Assembly (NCBI GenBank): GCA_033558025.1
Contig: JAUCEF010000012.1
Span: 2,976,001-3,040,000, forward strand
From: Phytophthora sp. 'mugwort'
Lineage: Eukaryota > Oomycota > Peronosporomycetes > Peronosporales > Peronosporaceae
Length of the DNA stretch: 64,000 bases
Reading direction: 5' to 3'
Of this stretch, positions 1-12,001 are shown in pieces. Under the pieces are notes generated by a model, which saw only the letters and a list, made by a program, of their open reading frames with translations, made no database searches and was not told where the DNA came from. Both the position numbers and the translations under genes were made by a program. Positions within the stretch are counted from its first letter, which is position 1. Each line of letters opens with the position of its first letter.

Positions 1-1
1 C

Positions 2-487
2 GACTGCCTCGCCATGCAATCGAGTACCAACACCGTCTTCAGCAAGAACTACTGCAGTGGCAGCCACGGTATCTCGATTGGTTCGCTCGGTGGTAATGCC
101 GTCGACCAGTCTACCACGGTCGATGGTCTCACTGTCGAAGGTAACACGATCGTGGACAGCGACAATGGCCTTCGTATTAAGACTATTATCGGCCTCAAGG
201 GCCGCGTGTCGAATGTGAAGTACGTCGACAATACGCTTTCGAACGTAAAGAACGCCGTCGTTATCCGCTGCGACTACAGCAAGGCGAAGGGTGGGTACAC
301 GGGATCCCCCACCAGTCAGGTGCTTATCACCGATGTGACGGTCTCGGGCCTTGTGGGTACGGCGCAGAACCTGTACAGCATCAAGACGAACCCGACGTTC
401 GTGTCAGACTGGACGTTCTCGGGGATTGAAGTGAGCGCGTCGGCGAAGGGCACGCTATCCGGCCTGCCTAATAACCTTGCCGTTTAG
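2..487 (+). CDS. PG1: secreted endo-polygalacturonase (GH28), 3' part, cut by window edge
   Basis: This is the C-terminal part of a glycoside hydrolase family 28 polygalacturonase, which hydrolyses alpha-1,4-galacturonan in plant pectin outside the cell. The reading frame is open from base 2 and ends at TAG 485-487. Visible family motifs are the end of the catalytic Asp pair region (DCLAMQSS), the active-site His segment (GSHGISIGSLGG) and the substrate-binding RIKT. The signal peptide, the NTD motif and the promoter lie left of the window. It is very like PG3 at the DNA level, including a run of nearly 50 identical bases around the His motif. No break is visible in the part present. Confidence 0.93.
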   Translation, partial: DCLAMQSSTNTVFSKNYCSGSHGISIGSLGGNAVDQSTTVDGLTVEGNTIVDSDNGLRIKTIIGLKGRVSNVKYVDNTLSNVKNAVVIRCDYSKAKGGYTGSPTSQVLITDVTVSGLVGTAQNLYSIKTNPTFVSDWTFSGIEVSASAKGTLSGLPNNLAV

Positions 488-1194
488 AGCTAGAAGTGTG
501 GACTTCCTGTCGTATGAATTTCCGTTCCAATGGTCGATAGTTGGCGGGTCGAACGCGGAATATCGAACCAATACCATAAGTTTGATGTATGCGTTTGCAA
601 TGTCTATCTTAAGCATGAAATCCTAGGCTTCAGTCTCGTAACCACAATGAACCACATTCACGTTGCTATCGCTGTGGACCACTATCGTATTCTCCGTACT
701 CAACAGCGAGTTGTCCGTGTAGGTAATGCTCTATCACACTGCGCCGTACTCGTCTACTTGTACTAAGATGGCCTTTCATTCACACTGTATGCGATCCTGG
801 AGCTTCTTGACCGACAGCGTGTCGGAGCAGCTTATGAATGAGCCTCGGAACAACCCGATGAAGTGCCGTTTCCGTGACGTACTCATTAGATACGAGGGCG
901 TCAAAACATACAGCTTTTTGGGTCAAACCATACAAAGCTGGGTTAGTTACATACCAGGTGGTGTCGTACCATACATTTCGGGCAACCGTACCAGCAGGGT
1001 CAGAATATACCAGCAGGCCGGCTGAATTATGCTCAGTGACAGATTACTTCAAACGATCTAACGGCACTATAGCTAGGCACCAGAAGCACTTTATCCATGT
1101 TGAGCGTTGGGATCGTTGTAAGACAACCAGGCGCTATACGATAGCGCCTGGCTTCATTTTCTTTACTGGCAGATACCCTGTATAGGGGGGGGGG
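488..1194. other. Intergenic stretch with no recognised gene
   Basis: Only short overlapping open frames are present, without family motifs. It holds a perfect 11-bp stem with a 3-base loop at 1127-1151 and a run of G residues at about 1186-1195. This is presumably 3' flank of PG1 followed by the 5' side of the MULE relic. Confidence 0.5.
1127..1151. repeat. Short perfect hairpin
   Basis: CCAGGCGCTAT at 1127-1137 is followed by a 3-base loop and its exact reverse complement at 1141-1151. It could form a stem in DNA or RNA. No terminator or element family can be assigned. Confidence 0.6.
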
Positions 1195-1249
1195 GTGAAT
1201 ATGTATAGATCTATAATCGCTCCAGCGGAGGGACCGCGAAACCAACCTC

Positions 1250-3087
1250 ATCCACGCTGCGGCATCAACCGAAAAGAAAGGTACGATCAAGCAATGGAAC
1301 CGTGGCGTCAGCTTTCGGTACTGGACTCGGTGGATGTCTACGAGAACTTTCGAGTCGATTCAATGTGTTGCTCTGCTGTATTTCTGAAGCGATTTCAATA
1401 TCTGCCGAGTGTGTGGTGGGCAACATACAATGACAGAGCGCCGTCTTAAATGTACAAGCAAGACCTGTAGTGAGCTTGGGACCTGTCTGATTATCTGGAA
1501 GGTATTTACATGTTCAGCCCAGAATATGTGGACAATATGGATGAATGAACATGGATATATACGAGGTGTTGTCCCTTGCACTACAGCTCATCCCGCGCGC
1601 ATTACACCGACCATCAACGTCTTTTTAGCAGAGCAAGACGAGAAAGGAATTCCGCCGCGCCTCATGCTGGTGAATTTGAAAAAGCAAAACAGAGCATCTG
1701 CACCTGGTTCAAGTCGTGAGTTGCCCAATTTAATGCCGATACGCAACGCACTCAAACGTATACGCCGTGAGCAAGGATCTAAAAATTCGAGTAGCGCCAT
1801 CCAACAACTCATGCGGCTTCGGCGCTATCGCGCTGGCATGGGGATTGATATAGCTTGCTATTTTTGGTGAAACGCTGGATAGAGAGGGATATGGCTACGT
1901 CGGGAATGGCTCAGATGAGGACCCTTTCATCATTGGAATTTCGTCCTTAGCCATGATCGATTCATGTTTGCGTTTCTCAACGGCTGATGCGTACTGCCAA
2001 TTTCATACCGATGTTACCTTTAAAGTTAATGACATCGGGTATCCGGTAATAACTTGCGGGTTTACCGACAAGTCTAGGGCGTATCAATTTGGAGCATTAT
2101 TTGTCGTTAGTCGACGGACAGCGCATGAATATCGGGAGTGTTTTTGTAGCTTCGTGGAATTGATACGCGAAGTGCGCGGGGCTATGCTAAAGGTCAGCGC
2201 TGTTATGAGGGACGGGAAGATGCACAGCACATCTCTTTCGGGTTGATTCCTACGTTTGCTGGAGCCAAGATGCTAATGTGCTATTTCCATGTACTATATA
2301 ATTTAACGCTCGTAATCGCATTCAGCACCTTCCGCTTCAGGAACAGCTGATGATCATGACGTCGATTATTGATATGCATTACGCAAACAACCCAGAAGAA
2401 TTTGAAACGATAAAAGATCGAGAGTTGAAGAAATGGAGACAAAAAGATCATCTCGCGGCTTTTTGCAGACCACTTTCACGGACAGTGGCTTCAAGGGCGT
2501 TACTGTCCGTGGCAATCGTACCATACTTCACGTGGATTCGCCTTTACAAACAATCCCTGCGAGAATCTTAATGGAGCCTTGAAACAGTTCCTCCAAGACA
2601 CCGCCATCACATGAAAAGGCTTCTCCTAAAACTTTGCGATTTTATCGAGCCGATAAGCCCGTTGCATCCTGCAGTATCCGATTACAGAGCGAAACCTACG
2701 AGTGATGTCGTCGAGGCAGCGGCAGCAATGCTTGAGGCATGTCGCGTGCAATTTGAAACCACGTCTGACGCCAATTTCGTCCGAGTGATAGAGATTACCG
2801 CTCTAGACTCCATCATCAGCGAGAACGATGATGAAGAACAATTTCGTTCGATATTTGACAGAGACCGGTCGATAGCCGATTCTGAATCGACGCAACAAAT
2901 ATCGAAGTCGACAGCACAAAATTTGTACTTGACACTAACATTCGGGGGTAAAGCAGTATCCCATTCAGATAGCGACGAAACTGAATCCTCGGAGGAAGAA
3001 GATGCCCTCGAAGAGAATCAACCGCTTCATCCCTTGATCGTCGATACTGGGGCAGTTTCCACTTCGAACATGTTCCAGAATATTTGA
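1250..3087 (+). pseudogene. MULE A: decayed Mutator-like transposase (SWIM-type family)
   Basis: A transposase relic is spread over three frames. An N-terminal Cys-rich part lies at about 1409-1870. The DDE core lies at 1953-2246 and shows FHTDVTFKVNDIGYPV, which matches the IDATYKLSQVGYPV segment of MULE D at about 18.9 kb. The segment GFAFTNNPCENLNGALKQ at about 2530-2590 is the late MULE/FAR1 signature before the C-terminus. An acidic, Ser/Glu-rich tail ends at 3085-3087. The first catalytic Asp (TDVTF) is kept, but frameshifts and stops separate the blocks, so the gene cannot make a whole transposase. No clear terminal repeats were found. Confidence 0.72.
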
Positions 3088-3207
3088 CAGGAGGAGTGCA
3101 AGCCGCCATGCGCAGCAGTTCCCCACGTCGACCCAATGTCTACAATTTGTCTCCCTAGTCTAAGCAATTGCACCTCCCTCTCTCACTTCTCAGCTTTTTG
3201 TAATTCC

Positions 3208-4902
3208 TCACAAGCCATCGAGGATGAATAATGGTTTCCGAAACGAGGGAGCTACACCAGTGACCTTCCTGTAAAATATAATGTGTCGGCACGGCAACAA
3301 TCTCGTCACCATGAATATACACGAGCATGTCCAATCCTTGGGGTTCGGCATGTACTCGTCCGGTATATCATCTTCCTCACCGGCCGCGTACTGCATCAGT
3401 ACGTAAGGTCCTAATGGATAGTATTGATACTCTGTAGTGGACAGCAACGCGAACTCATACTGCTTCGTCACCATTCAACAGCGCGCCGAGACACCGTATT
3501 CAAGAGCAAATTCACCTCCGCGTCGTACTCGTTGTTCATGTACACGCCGATTTTCATGACGTTTCTCGCCCAAATCTTCTCATTCACAGTCTGCCAAAAG
3601 AGAATCATCACTACGCAATCATCTAGAGTTACCGATCGATTTACCAGAGTCTTCAATTTCTGACAAGTTGATTCAAGTTTACACAGACGCAGATACAACG
3701 AATTAGTCAATTGCACGAAAGCATACACTAACACACATGGACTAGTATAAACCTGTTCTTAGTCTGGTTCCCCATATGCGGCACGTTACTCCGAAAAATC
3801 GAGCTCTACCTTGCCTTGCACTTAGTCCAGTTGTGATCAAAGTAATCAAACCACTGGAGCACTTTTCTCTCCGACCGTAATATAACCTTCATCGTCGTGA
3901 TAATACCGTCGTAGGACTTCTGTGTAGGTGCTCTCACCAACAACTGGATCAACCGTTTCATCTCCTTCTTGTCCAAGCGTCCACGTTGTACTTTTCCTTA
4001 GCCACCTCCTCTTGCAAGTACTTTAGCACGTGAAAATGACACAAAAGGATGCACACAAGGAAATTTGCTTCGAGCACCGACAGCTCCGTGAAATCTTTGT
4101 TAATCACAATAACCGCCATGGAGTCGTAAGATGGACAAATCTCTTTAACTGCTTGCAGGTCATTCGTAACGTTTCCTTCCTTTCATATTCGAGCAGGCAA
4201 TGCTGTCGTTGTCCAAAGCAGAACACAGTACCAATGACGGCGTTAGTATCGTAACGGAAGCACGATACACAGTTTGAGACTGGCGCACAGCATGAAAATG
4301 TTATCCAGTAAAGTGCCTCACCTGGACGTGTTGACCCTTGCCCATAGCGTCGTGAAAAATAATGAAGCTGAAAAGCTTGTAGTTCGAAGCATTGGTGTCA
4401 TGGGTGGCGTCTATGAGGAGGATCTCGGGAAATGCTCCAAATATTGCGCGCATGCGCGACGACTGAATAAAAAAAATGCATTGTATGACACCCTGCACAA
4501 CAGAACTTAAATGAACGAGTTATTCCACGTTAACTGTACGGCGCTACAATGTTACGGTACCTCTGCTTCTGCGTATATACGCGTACCGTTCCCGGATTTG
4601 GCAGGAAATTGTTTTGCAAGAATAGCACGAATACGTTCTTCCATCGTCGGAAAAATGTTGGATTCCTGCTGGAGCCTGGAGACCAAGTTGTGGACATCCT
4701 TCATTTGCGGCTCCACAGTTTTGTTCTCGATGATAAACTCGAGTATCCGCTTTCGATTCGCCCCGGCGCGATGAAGCGTTCGGACGGTAGATAGAACCTC
4801 CTCATGTGAAACTTGTTGATTTTCGTGATAGTGTTGGTCAACGTCGCGGCTGGCCTTATGTTTGCCCCGTGATCTGCTTCGTAATGCAAACTTCCCAGTC
4901 AC
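3208..4902 (-). pseudogene. MULE B: decayed ZSWIM/MULE transposase
   Basis: Read leftwards on the minus strand, the blocks follow the order of ZSWIM1/3-like MULE transposases. They are an N-terminal region (4902-4552), the DDE core start FPEILLIDATHDTNASNYK (about 4440-4380), a degraded middle (about 4250-3740), a helical part (3734-3468) and a SWIM zinc finger (DWTCSCIFM...LPCRHII) at about 3345-3270. The SWIM pattern CxC...CxH is intact. Frame changes between blocks show it is dead. It belongs to a different MULE branch from MULE A, C and D. Confidence 0.75.
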
Positions 4903-7154
4903 CGGTTTCTTTTACACATGCATAGATCTGCTCAACACAATGTTTAGGACTTCGTCGATTACCAGCACCCACAAAATATAAATTCTTACCTGTGCAGGAC
5001 ATCCGATCTTCCGTGGATGCTGATGGGGGCGCGTGCCGCGATCTCTACCAGTTCTTGGAGATACGTGATGTGTTCACACATACATCTTGTTGTAAAAGTT
5101 ATATCCTCTGGGATCTCCTTGGCCGGCGCTCAACTCTTTCGAATTCGATCATTCGCTGGCGAAGAGGGGTGGCTGTGCGGACTGAGTACAGCTGCGGAAC
5201 ATTAAACGACCGCAGTTAGAACCAATTGAGATGTATGTACAGTCCAAGCGTGTGGCACATTCCACGAACGATAGCACTTACTTGGAACGTCCTCTTGCTG
5301 TAGCTATCCAAGTAGCGCTCAAGTTCATGCCAATCTGCAAACTGTTTCACATCCATTCGGGGACGACCACGGGATCATCGCGCCCAACAACCTCGTATGC
5401 TTCGCCGTCAGCAGGTGCAGATGATGTAGAAGCTAAGGCGTTGGTTTCCTCCCCCGAGTCAGTCGAGGAGGCTGAAGAGGCAGATCGTCTCGAGGATCGC
5501 GCGAATGCTGCACAGACATTCCCTTTCGTCGTTTCTTGTGTTTGCTTGCAGTGTGCCGGACACCCTTACGTTTCTTCAAGGTGCGTTGTTCCGCAGGTGG
5601 AGGGATCTCCGAATCTGCGTTGATCTCACCGTCCTCTTGACTCCAATCACTGGCGGAGGAGGCATTCCTCACTCTCGCTGTTTCCACAATCGTCGTCGAC
5701 GTACAGGTGTGAGTGACGGTACGGCGTCCCGGGGTGCCAATGCGGCATCGTAGCATTCCTGATGGCAACGCTGCTTGCGGGGCCTGTGCGGCACCATGGG
5801 TCGTCTTGGATTTCGAATGGGGGCGAGGGGGGAGAATCGGCAGCCACTAAATTCCACCGAGCAGGAGTGATGGTCGTCGGATTAGGTTCATACCATCTGG
5901 GTTGGATAGGGGATACACTGTCCAACTGTGGACCGGCCGATGGCCCTTCTATCAGAGTGTGTACGGAGCCACTCTCCATTGAGCATCTATTGACACCACC
6001 GACAGGTTCACTGCTTGACCGGACGTGACGCCATGGGTCTCTTCCATGACGTGCACGCCGCGCTTCACCTCGAGCATCAAGGAACCCACTCACGGCGTAG
6101 AACTGATGGCATATCACTATCAGGACGGTCCGAACGCGTTGCGCCATCACGGTGCTGCGCGGTTGTGGTGTCCAACCTGACGAGAGCACCCTGCCGTCGC
6201 TACCACCTGTTACTGACGAGAAAATACTGGTCAGCACTCGACTGATGCTTGGAATCGTGATGATAGATTCCTCCCGCTCGTTCGCATTAGACGGGTTACG
6301 TTACATAGTTTGTTATGTAGCAGTTAATTAGCAAGCACCTTTTGCATGTTTTTTGTAAAATATGCCGTTTACACGCATGTTCTAGCAACAGCGGTACATC
6401 TGTGTTTTTCCCCTAGCGTAAAACGAAAGTTTCGATCCATCGCCACAATTCCACGATTGTAGGTCGTAATTTCCATGTGTACGTCGAACTAGCTATCATT
6501 TTCCTGCTCTAATGAGGCCGAAAGGTCCGGACTATACACGTTTTGCGACGGACTATACAACACACGGCTCCAAAACATACTGCATATAAAGCGCACGAAG
6601 TCGTGTTCAATCTATCCTTCTAGCATAATTCATCGCACCATTTCCTCGCGCTGTCCGAATGCACTCTTCAACGTCACGCCGTTCCAGCACTTCTGCTTCA
6701 GTTGGAATCATTCAATCATCCACTGATTCTTTATTTTCCGCGGTCAGGCCACAGAACCCGCCAGACTAAAAGGAGACTACACCCTCTGCTGTGAGCCATT
6801 CGAACATATTTTTGCTGCCCCAAGGCTCAACTGCTCCACACGATCCTGCCCTGCAATGCTTTATCGTCCTGGTGGGGGCCCCGGCTCGACCGATGCGTGC
6901 CACAGAGGGACCAGGGAGTTACCTAAGGGATGATGGAGTATTGGTAAGAGCGAGAAATGCAGCTCGCAAGCGAGGCGTGGTCGTAGTCGGATCGAGTTTC
7001 GCATGCCCTGTCTTCCAAAGGTGACGACCACTGCAACATCTGAGATTTTACGATTGAAGAATCAGCAATTCCTGCGAGTATGGCATCTTCTGCAAGTACA
7101 GAATTAAAATCTCCATCAGCTTCCAGCAACAAGGCGAACGCTACAATTTTATAG
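4903..7154. other. Anonymous stretch, no gene supported
   Basis: Open frames here are short and overlap on both strands. The most coding-like is a minus-strand frame at 5768-5433, which encodes a Lys/Arg-rich segment (TLKKRKG, KHKKRRKG) resembling nuclear localisation signals. No domain is recognised and it may be the end of a transposable element. About 6240-6800 is AT-rich and lacks open frames. Confidence 0.4.
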
Positions 7155-7892
7155 GGCAACACTGAGGCTGGCCTAGTGTTTGCCATTATCGATCGTAGGG
7201 ACGCTACGTCTGAATATTCGTATCGCGTACAATGGTGTGACGCGCCGGATGGATTCCGCTGGGATGATACTTGGGAACCTGGTAACAGTTTAAGGGAGGA
7301 CGGGTTTGGTCATGCGTGCGACGTGGTGGACGCTTGGAAGGCGTCTGCTATGTCTACTTTCTATTCGTTCTGCAAACGGAACGGGCTTGCTCATCTCTTG
7401 GGCGCGTCACCAAGCGGACTTTGTGCATTTTACGCTTTGGGTGTCGCAACGAATATGCTGGGGATTGCTGAATGGCGCGATTAAACCCTCGCACTCGAGT
7501 TTATCAGCGAATGTGCTTCTCGAGGTCGGCCAATCTCTTCAGCGGGCGTAACGTATGCTGAACTCCGGAGCTTTGTGAAGTATGCTAACGGAAGAAGTGG
7601 CCAACAGATTAGCATGAAGACCCTGGACAAGAACTTACGCGGAGGAATTAGTGGAAAGGAAACTTTGTCACATTTGAACAAGCTTGGGCTTAATGATGGC
7701 GTGTATAGTTGTGCCGGCTACAATTTGCTGAGAGTGAGCCACTGCGTAGCTATTCACGTTATCAAGGGGAAAAAGTTTGTTTACGACGAGTCTACTCATG
7801 GCACCACTATTCACTCGTGCGATCTAAGTTGGCTGTTGGAGTTTCCTTTGTTCGGCGTGTCGAGCTATATATGGCTAGAGGATCAGGCGTGA
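7155..7892 (+). pseudogene. Chromodomain plus cysteine-protease-like ORF, copy B (degraded)
   Basis: One frame runs from after TAG 7152-7154 to TGA 7890-7892, broken by a TAA at 7482-7484. The first part looks like a chromodomain: YSYRVQWCDAPDG followed by WDDTWEP. The second has a Cys box (SGLCAFYALGVATNMLG) and, after the stop, a His/Asp box (SHCVAIHVIKGKKFVYDES). This is the Cys-His-Asp order of papain-fold peptidases. The same architecture occurs at 61830-63056. The 5' end is missing: no ATG or N-terminal region is found in frame. The domain calls rest on eye-read motifs, so function is inference. It is probably a transposable-element accessory gene relic. Confidence 0.5.
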
Positions 7893-9227
7893 AGCACCAT
7901 TGAGGCTTGTTAATACTCATCGGCGTAATATTCCAGTCCGATGAACTTTCAATGCACCGTTGCTTCGGATAAGATGTTTTAGGTTGTATAATGCCTCCAG
8001 TCTGATGAATTATGCCTTCGAACGTACATGTACATTGATTTGTCGCTCTTTTCGGCAATTGACCGCTCCCACGCTACTCATTTTTTATTTTCGCTCGGGG
8101 TGTACAACAACTAGGGATTCTTGCCAATGCGCGTACACAAGGCTTTGTAGGTTTTGGCAGAAACCAAAGGCAACGATCGAGCGCGCAAATACTTAAGGGG
8201 CCGCAATTCTTTGGCTCCAGAAGATCGAATGAAGCGGGACTCAAAATGATTGCGCGGAAACGGTGGCATACGACTCCGGAAGCTATGGTTCAGCATACCT
8301 TTGAAGGAGCGTGAGAACATGCTTAAAACCCATCCAGACAGTACGTTTCCAGAAGTTACGAACGGAGTTTTTGATGAAAGGCTGAAGCGTAGGCGAAAGC
8401 TAAAGATGATGGGTCAATTACAGATGATTCACGCAGTTTAGTCGCAGGCGAAGAGTGCTGTTCGGTCAAAATCGGATTCATCATTTCGGTTGACAGTCGC
8501 CGCGCCGGTCAGCACTCATCCCTTGATGAAAACATGAATTTATCTCTTAGGATTAAGACGAAGGAGATGGTTGACGCTTGTTCCAACTATCACTCCGTTG
8601 CGTCGAAAGAGCACCTACTCAAGATGCAGACCAACTACGACCGCGTCAGTCTAAGGGGCGTGCTTGAATCTGTAGTCCACAGTGTGAATCACGCAATCCA
8701 CCTAGCGCGATCGAAGGACAGGGCAAAAAACGCTAACGAAGCTATCGCCGCTGTAAGTTCTAAAGTCAGTGATGTGATCGCTACTGCTATGGGGACAGCT
8801 CAATTTCCTCCGGGACCAGTATCGGATTCAGAAGCACCATCGCCCAGTTTCGCGAAGGCACGCCTTGATAAGGCCCTTCTGCGTACAAGAACTTGGTCAG
8901 CGTTGTCCACGATTCGTGCCGCGTGAGCGGTGTCGATAAAGATCCAGACAGCGCCATCCTGGAACCTACCCACAAATATTTTGGAAAGACCGCTGATATT
9001 CCGTCTTTGTAAACGACATCGAGGGCACATTATGCATTTCATTCGTATAGAGATCTTTGATGTGACACAATGTCAAATACATCTGTCGAAATAATACATT
9101 TAGTTATTCATCTAAAATAAACTGAGTCGTCAGTGCAGGAGCAGTACACGGGGGTCTACCTGTAGCAGCCACATTGTGATCAACATGTGCTAGCGTCGAG
9201 GATGCCTTGGCTGTGCTCCGAGTTTCT
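7893..9227. other. Mostly anonymous; one unrecognised 130-aa ORF
   Basis: The clearest open frame is at 8534-8926 (+). It starts at an ATG and encodes a helical protein, Lys/Ala/Ser-rich near its end, without a domain I recognise. It could be the tail of the accessory ORF upstream or a separate element gene. The remaining DNA is short overlapping frames. Confidence 0.35.
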
Positions 9228-9602
9228 TCAGCTTGGGTTTCTGCGAACTGTTCTTCTTTGTTTCGCTCTCGATTTTATCTGCTTTGAGCAACTCTGCTTT
9301 GATGCAGCGATTGCTTTGATTCTATTTTTCAACTTTTCCAGCGGCTCACGACTCGAGTCGATTAGATTGTATCTTCGCTGGGCAGCTACCAAGTGAGCAC
9401 ACACAATAAACTTTTCATAGTACCTACACCCGCAGATTTTGCTGTCGAGATCAACCCGCCAGCCATTGCGCGGCATTCCCAGCAAGTTTACTGGGAATGA
9501 GCACGACGAAGAGACCATAGTTGCCATATCGTAGAGATCCTTCTGCTTGCGGACGGCTTCTTCTTCATCTTCGTCATTTGCTGATGGATCGTGTTCTGTC
9601 AA
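9228..9602 (-). pseudogene. SWIM zinc-finger fragment of a MULE transposase
   Basis: The minus-strand frame encodes an acidic lead, then WRVDLDSKICGCRYYEKF with VCAHLVAAQ. This is the CxC...CxH SWIM finger that ends many Mutator-like transposases. A Lys/Arg-rich tail (AKQRRTVRRNPS) follows. The DDE core that should precede it is not recognisable to the right (9603-9850). It sits head-to-head with the Ulp1-like relic at 10338-11250, a pairing seen in MULEs that have captured Ulp1 peptidases. Confidence 0.65.
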
Positions 9603-9642
9603 CTGTCAACGGATCGCCAGCCCCGCGTAGGCGTTCGAGACA

Positions 9643-10337
9643 ATGCCCCCCCCCCCCCTCGCAGCTGATGTAGAGTCTTCGCCAGGTTCCCAGATCGAGT
9701 CTTGTACACAGATTCAGACTGTGCAGCAACAAAACGACGAAGATCCTTCTGTTCCAGTCGCTGCGATGGATCTACGGATGTTGCCTTCGGGTTCTGCATT
9801 ATACGGACTCATGAATGATCCGGAAGCTACCAACATGAGTCTTGAATAGCTCGTGGAAAACGAAGGCGAAGATATTATTTAGAAGTTCCCAAACCGTGGA
9901 GACTCGACACAGTGCTGAAACTGGTTCACCGCCTGAAAGTGTGAATCACGACGCGATGAAACAAAGCGAATACGAGATGTTCCGTAACGTAGACTCTGAA
10001 CGGGGGTCTAAAAAGTACGCAGTGGACGATCGCTGCGTTGAAGGAGAGGGACGGGCATGCAAGGGCTACGAAGAAAGCCCGTAAGAAGGCCCAAAGGAGG
10101 GTCTCCAGCAGACTTCACGTTTGGTTCAGGTAGTGGAGGCAGGCGAGACCCCCTCTATGGCTATAATTTGGAGGCAAAGGAACATGGCTTCCTTTACAAA
10201 AGTCGCAATATATTCACGAAGATGTGCCTCCTGAATCAAACAAGGACTACGAAGATTGTTGTGTTGGAGAAAATAAAGATGCAGCTTACAAACCCCAGAG
10301 AGATTATATCCATACTGCCAAGGAATAGGATCCAGTC
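9643..10337 (+). other. Low-complexity lead region before the Ulp1 relic
   Basis: Short plus-strand frames (9643-9849, 9842-10084, 10057-10434) encode Glu/Ser/Gln-rich sequence in shifting frames. It begins just after a run of C residues at about 9646-9656. It may be the decayed N-terminal half of the Ulp1-like protein, but no domain is seen. Confidence 0.35.
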
Positions 10338-11250
10338 GTGCGAGTCCCAGGTCTCTCTATTCAAAATAGGTGGTACAACGATCACGAGACTAGAATGCCA
10401 GCGTTCGCCGTTTCAATTAAGGCAGGCCGGATAGTTTATGATGTTCAGATGCTGAAGGCCATGAGTTCCTGGCACGACCCGGTCCCGTTCTTCCACGAAA
10501 TCGAGCGGACTATCTCGGGGATTAACTATTTGAACTTGACAGGATGGGATCCTGGTGAGAGCTGGAAGACGGATTGCTTACACCCAGATGAAACAATCGA
10601 ACGGTTGGTATTTGTCGAGGTTCTTAGCGACAACGTTTGGATTACGTCACTACAGGGTCACGCATTGATTGAACTGTCTTCTATGGATCTCGCGCGCGAG
10701 GGCTGATCCACTCTACAAGGATGGTCACGAAATTTATGCTATCCCCTCTCATGCAATGAGGTTCCCCGTGTTCGATCGTGATACGCACCAAGAAGCAAAT
10801 GGGCAGAGCTGCAGACTGCGGCCGAAAGGATTTAATCTGACAGGTGATACGAGCTCTGTGGAACGCCGAGTGGACACACACAATCGGAAGTTATGGTTCT
10901 TTGCTGTTATCCATTACGACTCCGACCACTGGTGCGCAGCGGCGGTGAGCTTCGCGGCGTTCACGGGCACCATATTTGACCCGCAAGAAACAGGAGACCG
11001 ATTCACCGCGCTGAGAACTTACCTAGAAACAGAGCTCCTTCCGTTTTTGAAGACACCACCGTCCCCCAAGCGCAAAAGATTCAAACAAGTGGAATGGGTC
11101 ACACAGATGGACGCCTAAAACTGCGGGGTCTTTGTGATTATGTTTTTCGAGCTGCTCGTTCTAGATGTCACGCCACATGGACTCGACACGACACTAGCAA
11201 TGCAGTACTTCCGCTACAGGTTCACTAGTCGCATCTTAAGATCAATGTAA
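10338..11250 (+). pseudogene. Ulp1/C48-type cysteine protease relic
   Basis: The frame at 10338-10706 gives a lead including DNVWITSLQGHALIEL, typical of the start of a Ulp1 fold. The frame shifts at about 10700, and 10669-11118 carries WFFAVIHYDSDHWCAA, where the HW is the catalytic His, followed by the Asp in TIFDPQ. After TAA 11116-11118 the same frame continues with NCGVFVIMFFELLV, holding the catalytic Cys, and ends at TAA 11248-11250. The Q...NCGVF box and the His-Asp-Cys order are the family signature. SUMO proteases of this family are often carried by MULE and CACTA elements; here the SWIM fragment next door supports that origin. One frameshift and one stop mark it as dead. Confidence 0.7.
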
Positions 11251-12001
11251 GCGGGGTATTGGTTCTTTTTAGCGTTTACGTGCCTTATTCGCTTCGACCT
11301 CTCAAGAAAGACCCGAGGAAGTCGCCGTAGCTAGACCTACAGTACAGCTTAGAGGACTTAGTGAAAATTGTCTTGTTGGTCGACCATCACTCTTGTTTGT
11401 GGTACGTTTACGCATCTGCATAGGACGCAACCAATGCATCGACTACGACGTAAAACCTGACCGGCATATGGTGAGGCTATCCAACAGCTTGCTAGGTTAT
11501 CCGCTAGAATGGACACCAAACTGTGCCAGACCGTAATGACTGTGACCTTACTACACCGTTCGGCCTCTCAGAGTGTGTACGAAGTCTCTGCCGGGATTAG
11601 GGATAATGCGTCCCGAATACGCGCCCAAACCCAAATTGCTGTCTCAAATATGTACTTTATATGTTTGCTTTGGGATCAATTTTAGGCACGAATAACCGGA
11701 CCAGCACTAGTTCAAGAGTATAGTGTCCCAAAACAAGCAACATTTGTTGCAACTTAAGCGCAACATTCGTGAAACTTAAATTTAACAGCCGTTTTCACCA
11801 AGAACTATTCGTTTCTGGTGGCACGCAGCACGTCACACACAGCAAGTCAGACCGAATTTTTAGTGATGGAGCACATACTCCGTCAAGAGCAGATATAACG
11901 GTACGTATGCAGTCACTTCCACTCTGCGAGCTGCCCCGCTCGTCTAACCGTTAAGTCAGACAGTACTATCGCAGAACAACACTCAATTATGCACACGTCC
12001 T
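11251..12001. other. Intergenic repeat-like stretch
   Basis: No coding frame with family motifs. At about 11606-11660 and 11728-11740 there are GTCCCGAAT/GTCCCAAAAC and GCGCCCAA words that recur at 13240-13433, which suggests copies of one small repeat family. Confidence 0.4.

Noticed and set aside
7482..11118. Stops within otherwise open frames (7482, 11116, and similarly 12182 and 62490) as programmed readthrough or stop reassignment
   Set aside because: The stops use all kinds of codons and fall at different places in related ORFs, and most of these genes also have frameshifts. Decay is the simpler reading.
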